From: Streptomyces glaucescens
GTDB lineage: Bacteria > Actinomycetota > Actinomycetes > Streptomycetales > Streptomycetaceae
DNA length: 64,000 bases
Direction: 5' to 3'
NCBI RefSeq assembly: GCF_000761215.1
Contig: NZ_CP009438.1
Span: 4,605,501 to 4,669,500 of the forward strand
Below the pieces are notes generated by a model, which did not search any database, was not told the DNA's origin, and was given only the letters and a program-made list of their open reading frames with translations. The translations under genes were made by a program, and so were the position numbers. This document shows positions 60,919 through 64,000 of this stretch, piece by piece (position 1 is the first letter of the stretch; the number at the start of each line of letters is the position of its first letter).

Positions 60919-62787
60919 GTGCCACACGACTACGACGTCATCGTCGTCGGTTCCGGCTTCGGCGGATCCGTCACCGCCCTGCGCCTGAGCGAGAAGGGCT
61001 ACCGGGTCGGCGTCCTGGAGGCCGGCCGCCGCTTCACCCGCGACACCCTGCCGAAGAACTCCTGGGACCTGAAGAACTACCTCTGGGCCCCGAAGCTCGG
61101 CATGTACGGCATCCAGCGCATCCATCTGCTCGGCAACGTCATGGTGCTGGCGGGCGCGGGCGTGGGCGGCGGCTCCCTGAACTACGCCAACACCCTCTAC
61201 GTCCCGCCGAAGCCCTTCTTCGACGACCCCCAGTGGCGGCACATCACCGACTGGCAGGACGAGCTGGGCCCGTACTACGACCAGGCCAAGCGCATGCTGG
61301 GCGTACGGATCAACCCGACGATGACCCCCTCCGACGTCCACCTCAAGGACGCGGCGCAGCGCATGGGCGTCGGCGACACCTTCCACCTCGCGCCCGTCGC
61401 GGTGTTCTTCGGCGACGGCAAGGACGCCGACGGAAAGGCGAAGGCGCGGCCCGGCCAGGAGGTCGCCGACCCGTACTTCGGCGGCGCCGGGCCGGCCCGC
61501 AGGGCCTGCGCCGAGTGCGGCGAGTGCATGACCGGCTGCCGCCACGGCGCCAAGAACACCCTCAACGAGAACTACCTCCACCTCGCCGAGAAGGCGGGCG
61601 CGGTCGTCCACCCCATGACGACGGTCGTGTCCGTCACCGAGCACCCCCGGGGCGGCTACGCGGTCGCCACCCTGCCCACCGACAACAAGAAGAAGGGCAA
61701 GGGCCGCGTCCTCACGGCCGAGAAGGTGGTCCTCGCCGCCGGCACCTACGGCACCCAGACCCTGCTGCACCGGATGAAGGCCGGCGGCCGGCTGCCCCGC
61801 ATCTCGGACCGGCTCGGCATGCTCACCCGCACCAACTCCGAGGCCCTGGTCGGCGCCCAGACCACCGACCGGCGCTACCGCCGGGTCAGCGGCGGGCAGA
61901 AACCCGACTTCACCCGCGGCGTCGCCATCACGTCCTCCATCCACCCGGACGAGAACACCCACATCGAGCCGGTGCGCTACGGCAGGGGCTCCAACGCGAT
62001 GGGCAGCCTGTCGATCGTCCAGGTCCCCTACGCCGAGGGTTCCTCCCGCGTCCTGGCCTGGCTCGGCCACGCGGTCCGCCATCCCGTGCTGGTCATGCGG
62101 TCGCTGTCCAACCGCCGCTGGTCGGAGAAGACGATCATCGGTCTGGTGATGCAGTCGCTGGACAACTCCCTGACGACGTATCTGAAACCGTCCGGCGTGG
62201 GCAAGGGGCTGCTCACCACCCGGCAGGGGCACGGCGCCCCCAACCCGAAGCAGATCAAGGCCGCCGCGGAGGGCGCCTGCGCACTGGCCGCCTCCATCAA
62301 CGGCTTCGCCGGGTCGAACGTCGGCGAGCTGATGGGCACCCCGCTCACCGCGCACTTCCTCGGCGGCTGCCCGATCGGCGACTCCCCCGAGACCGGGGTC
62401 ATCGATCCGTACCACCGCCTCTACGGCCACCCCGGCATCTCGGTCGTCGACGGCGCCGCCGTCTCCGCCAACCTGGGCGTCAACCCGTCGCTGACGATCA
62501 CCGCCCAGGCCGAGCGCGCGATGTCGTACTGGCCGAACAAGGGCGAGGCCGACCCGCGGCCGGAGCCGGGGGAGGCGTACCGGCGGCTGGCACCGGTGGA
62601 GCCGAGGCGGCCGGCTGTTCCCGCGCACGCGTTCGGCGCCCTGCGGCTGCCCTTCCTCGGCATTCCCGCGGTGCCGCCGAAGAAGGAGGGCGTACGGGTC
62701 GAGCCGGAAGCCCTGGAGGCGCTGGGGGCGCCGGGGGCGCCCGAGCCGCCGGTGGAGCCCGAGCCGCCGATGATGCAGGGGGTCTGA
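60919..62787 (+). CDS. GMC-family FAD-dependent oxidoreductase (cholesterol-oxidase-like)
   Basis: The 622-residue flavoprotein has the FAD-binding VIVVGSGFGGSVTALRLSEKG-type motif near residue 6 (GSGFGG), GAGVGGGSLNYANTL, and a Cys-rich segment CAECGECMTGC. The C-terminal FAD motif reads VVDGAAVSANLGVNPSLTITA. It resembles the cholesterol-oxidase-like GMC group found in many actinobacteria; substrate unknown. No signal peptide is visible. GTG 60919 follows GAGGAGAG. The N-terminal frame upstream belongs to a shadow of the aldehyde dehydrogenase. Confidence 0.88.
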   Translation: MPHDYDVIVVGSGFGGSVTALRLSEKGYRVGVLEAGRRFTRDTLPKNSWDLKNYLWAPKLGMYGIQRIHLLGNVMVLAGAGVGGGSLNYANTLYVPPKPFFDDPQWRHITDWQDELGPYYDQAKRMLGVRINPTMTPSDVHLKDAAQRMGVGDTFHLAPVAVFFGDGKDADGKAKARPGQEVADPYFGGAGPARRACAECGECMTGCRHGAKNTLNENYLHLAEKAGAVVHPMTTVVSVTEHPRGGYAVATLPTDNKKKGKGRVLTAEKVVLAAGTYGTQTLLHRMKAGGRLPRISDRLGMLTRTNSEALVGAQTTDRRYRRVSGGQKPDFTRGVAITSSIHPDENTHIEPVRYGRGSNAMGSLSIVQVPYAEGSSRVLAWLGHAVRHPVLVMRSLSNRRWSEKTIIGLVMQSLDNSLTTYLKPSGVGKGLLTTRQGHGAPNPKQIKAAAEGACALAASINGFAGSNVGELMGTPLTAHFLGGCPIGDSPETGVIDPYHRLYGHPGISVVDGAAVSANLGVNPSLTITAQAERAMSYWPNKGEADPRPEPGEAYRRLAPVEPRRPAVPAHAFGALRLPFLGIPAVPPKKEGVRVEPEALEALGAPGAPEPPVEPEPPMMQGV

Positions 62788-62812
62788 GCCCGGTCCCGGC
62801 GCGCCGGACGTG

Positions 62813-62852
62813 AAGAGGGACCTGCGCCCCCCTCCGAGCGCAGGTCCCTCTT
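62813..62852 (+). terminator. Intrinsic terminator after the GMC gene
   Basis: A 15-bp stem (62813-62827 with 62838-62852) of AAGAGGGACCTGCGC and its complement encloses a 10-nt loop and ends in CTCTT. It lies 25 bp after the stop. Confidence 0.85.
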
Positions 62853-63649
62853 GGCCGGAACGGCCGGTGCGCCTGCGCCCCGGCCCGACCGGCAGCACGG
62901 AGCTGGGCCCGGTCGCGGCGAGGCTGGCCGGTGACTGGACCGGGCCGGCCTCGCTTGGTTCGGTCGTGCCCACCGCGCGCGGGACGCGGGGTGACCGTTG
63001 GTTCAGCAGGTTCGATCGGTGAGCCGTGTGAATGGTTGTCCCCGGATTCACAGATTTCCGCGTGACCTGGATCACATGTGGATGGTGAGGGGCCGGGCGC
63101 CCGCGCGGATGCCTGCCCGGACAGGGCGAAGGGCCCCGCGGGGACGGAGCCGCGGGGCCCTTCGCCGACCGGCACCGGCGTCAGGGCGGTGCCGGTGCCT
63201 GGGGGCGGCGCACGTGTGTGAGGTGGCGCGTGATCCGCGCGTCGCGCGGTGTGCCGGTTTCGGTGGTGGTGCCGCTCCGGCGCCGCGACTTCCTGGGCCT
63301 GTGGGACGCGAGGCCGGGCCCGCTCGGGACGCAGGGGGCCGCTCGGTTCCCGCCGGCCGGCCCCGGGCGTCCCCGGAGCCGGCCGTTCTCTTGGGTGACC
63401 GGGCTGCTGTCCCCTGCCGTCCGGTCACTTCCCTGGAGCGAGGTCCCACGACGCACGGTGATCCGTACGCCTCATCGCTCCAGCGAGCCACGCGTGGTTC
63501 TCTTCGGGCCCGCCCCTGGCTGGCACGGACACCGGGACCAACGAGGCGATCCGCGTGCGGTCACGCGCCGTCCAGGTGAGAGCCGACGCGCACGTACGTA
63601 CACGGAACGCGGGTCCGGACGGCCCGGCCGGGCAGCGCGCCGCCGGACC
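62853..63649. other. Gene-free interval with two dyads and a second hairpin
   Basis: No convincing protein gene is visible on either strand; the long frames have shadow-like Arg/Pro/Gly composition. The notable structures are TGTGAAT-N12-ATTCACA (63027-63052), GTGA-N6-TCAC (63062-63075, a Crp-like palindrome) and the hairpin at 63125-63166. A short non-coding RNA is conceivable but unsupported. The part from about 63170 to 63650 shows nothing I can name. Confidence 0.5.
63125..63166. terminator. Strong hairpin in the gene-free interval
   Basis: A perfect 16-bp stem (63125-63140 with 63151-63166) has a 10-nt loop. No adjacent gene ends here, so its transcript is unknown. Confidence 0.65.
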
Positions 63650-63937
63650 TCAGATCTTGCCCCGGCACAGCTCCAGCAGCGTCATGGCGAGCGCCGTGCC
63701 CGGCTTGCCGAGGGCGTCACGGTAGTGGCCGAGCACCTCCATCTCGCGGGAGAGGTTCACGCGCCGGCCGCCGGAGCGGATCCGCGCCTGCTGGATGACG
63801 GCCGAGACGGCCATCCGTTCCTGGATCAGACCGATGATCCGGTCGTCCAGGGTGTCGATGCGCTCACGGGCGCCGGTGATCACGTCGGCGGCCTCGGTGG
63901 TGCGCGCGCCGGTCCTCTCCGCTGCGGTCGCGGTCAT
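63650..63937 (-). CDS. Chorismate mutase, AroQ type
   Basis: Chorismate mutase converts chorismate to prephenate on the route to phenylalanine and tyrosine. The 95-residue product is a single AroQ domain with an ARERIDTLDDRIIGLIQERMAVSAVIQQAR-type helix (Arg and Lys/Gln active-site positions) and SREMEVLGHYRDALG. There is an N-terminal extension of about 18 residues but no signal peptide. ATG 63937 follows GAGGAG. Nothing on the plus strand belongs with it. Confidence 0.9.
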   Translation of the reverse strand: MTATAAERTGARTTEAADVITGARERIDTLDDRIIGLIQERMAVSAVIQQARIRSGGRRVNLSREMEVLGHYRDALGKPGTALAMTLLELCRGKI

Positions 63938-64000
63938 GTGGGGCTCCTCATCACGGTGGTGGCGGTGGGACGCGGCGCCCCGGGAGACGAAAGGAACCGG

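Noticed and set aside
60748..63075. Antisense frame of about 775 codons over the GMC gene
   Set aside because: Shadow of the GMC gene; it also runs through the palindromic repeat and a terminator.
62998..63579. Plus-strand frame of about 190 codons in the gene-free interval
   Set aside because: It reads straight through a perfect 16-bp hairpin, is Arg/Pro/Gly-rich and has no ribosome binding site.

Overview
The window is chromosomal DNA from a Streptomyces species. It is very GC-rich, with strong G/C bias at third codon positions and many GTG starts. It carries the developmental genes whiD and bldM, a GroEL with a His-rich tail, and a gene order (rplM-rpsI-glmM ... glmS-acpS-alr-tsaE-tsaB-rimI-tsaD ... 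groES-groEL-whiD-bldM-sigma-guaB-guaB3 ... kinase cluster) that I recognise as core Streptomyces chromosome. I see no phage, plasmid, insertion sequence, CRISPR array, tRNA or rRNA.

Layout. 1-3.3 kb: the end of a membrane protein, the L13/S9 ribosomal operon and glmM. 3.4-7.3 kb: a DUF389 membrane protein and pantothenate kinase on the minus strand, then a DrrAB-type ABC exporter. 7.4-18.2 kb: amino-sugar and cell-wall precursors (glmS, alr), acyl-carrier-protein activation (acpS), NAD(P)HX repair, an alpha/beta hydrolase and the t6A tRNA-modification set (tsaE, tsaB, rimI, tsaD). Among these sit a 54-codon gene behind a possible iron box and a degenerate L,D-transpeptidase-like protein. 18.2-26.4 kb: a xylan-utilisation island (GH3 glycosidase, sugar ABC transporter, LacI regulator, secreted GH10-CBM2 xylanase) whose two promoters share an operator. 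26.5-31.6 kb: an LCP protein, a TetR regulator, a methyltransferase and two tandem polysaccharide deacetylases. 31.7-33.9 kb: groES-groEL under two CIRCE operators. 34.2-37.6 kb: ester cyclase, SDR, MOSC and LysR genes. 37.7-43.3 kb: whiD, bldM, an ECF-type sigma factor, guaB and guaB3. 43.3-47.1 kb: a small membrane protein, a nucleotide-sugar dehydrogenase homologue lacking its catalytic Cys, and glpD. 47.4-59.0 kb: six tandem Ser/Thr kinase-family genes, one a clear pseudokinase. 59.1-64 kb: an aldehyde dehydrogenase, a GMC oxidoreductase, a gene-poor stretch and a chorismate mutase.

How they work together. Much of the window serves the cell envelope and development: GlmM, GlmS and Alr make peptidoglycan precursors, the LCP protein and deacetylases act on wall polymers, WhiD and BldM control sporulation, and the membrane kinases probably sense envelope state. 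The xylan island is a self-contained catabolic unit. The least explained items are the pseudokinase with a roughly 280-residue insert, two apparently dead enzymes (L,D-transpeptidase-like and UDP-sugar dehydrogenase-like), the iron-box small gene, and a pair of about 92-95 bp palindromic repeats whose first bases supply the stop codon of the gene next to them.

All assignments come from reading the sequence and from memory of the families. No database search was run.
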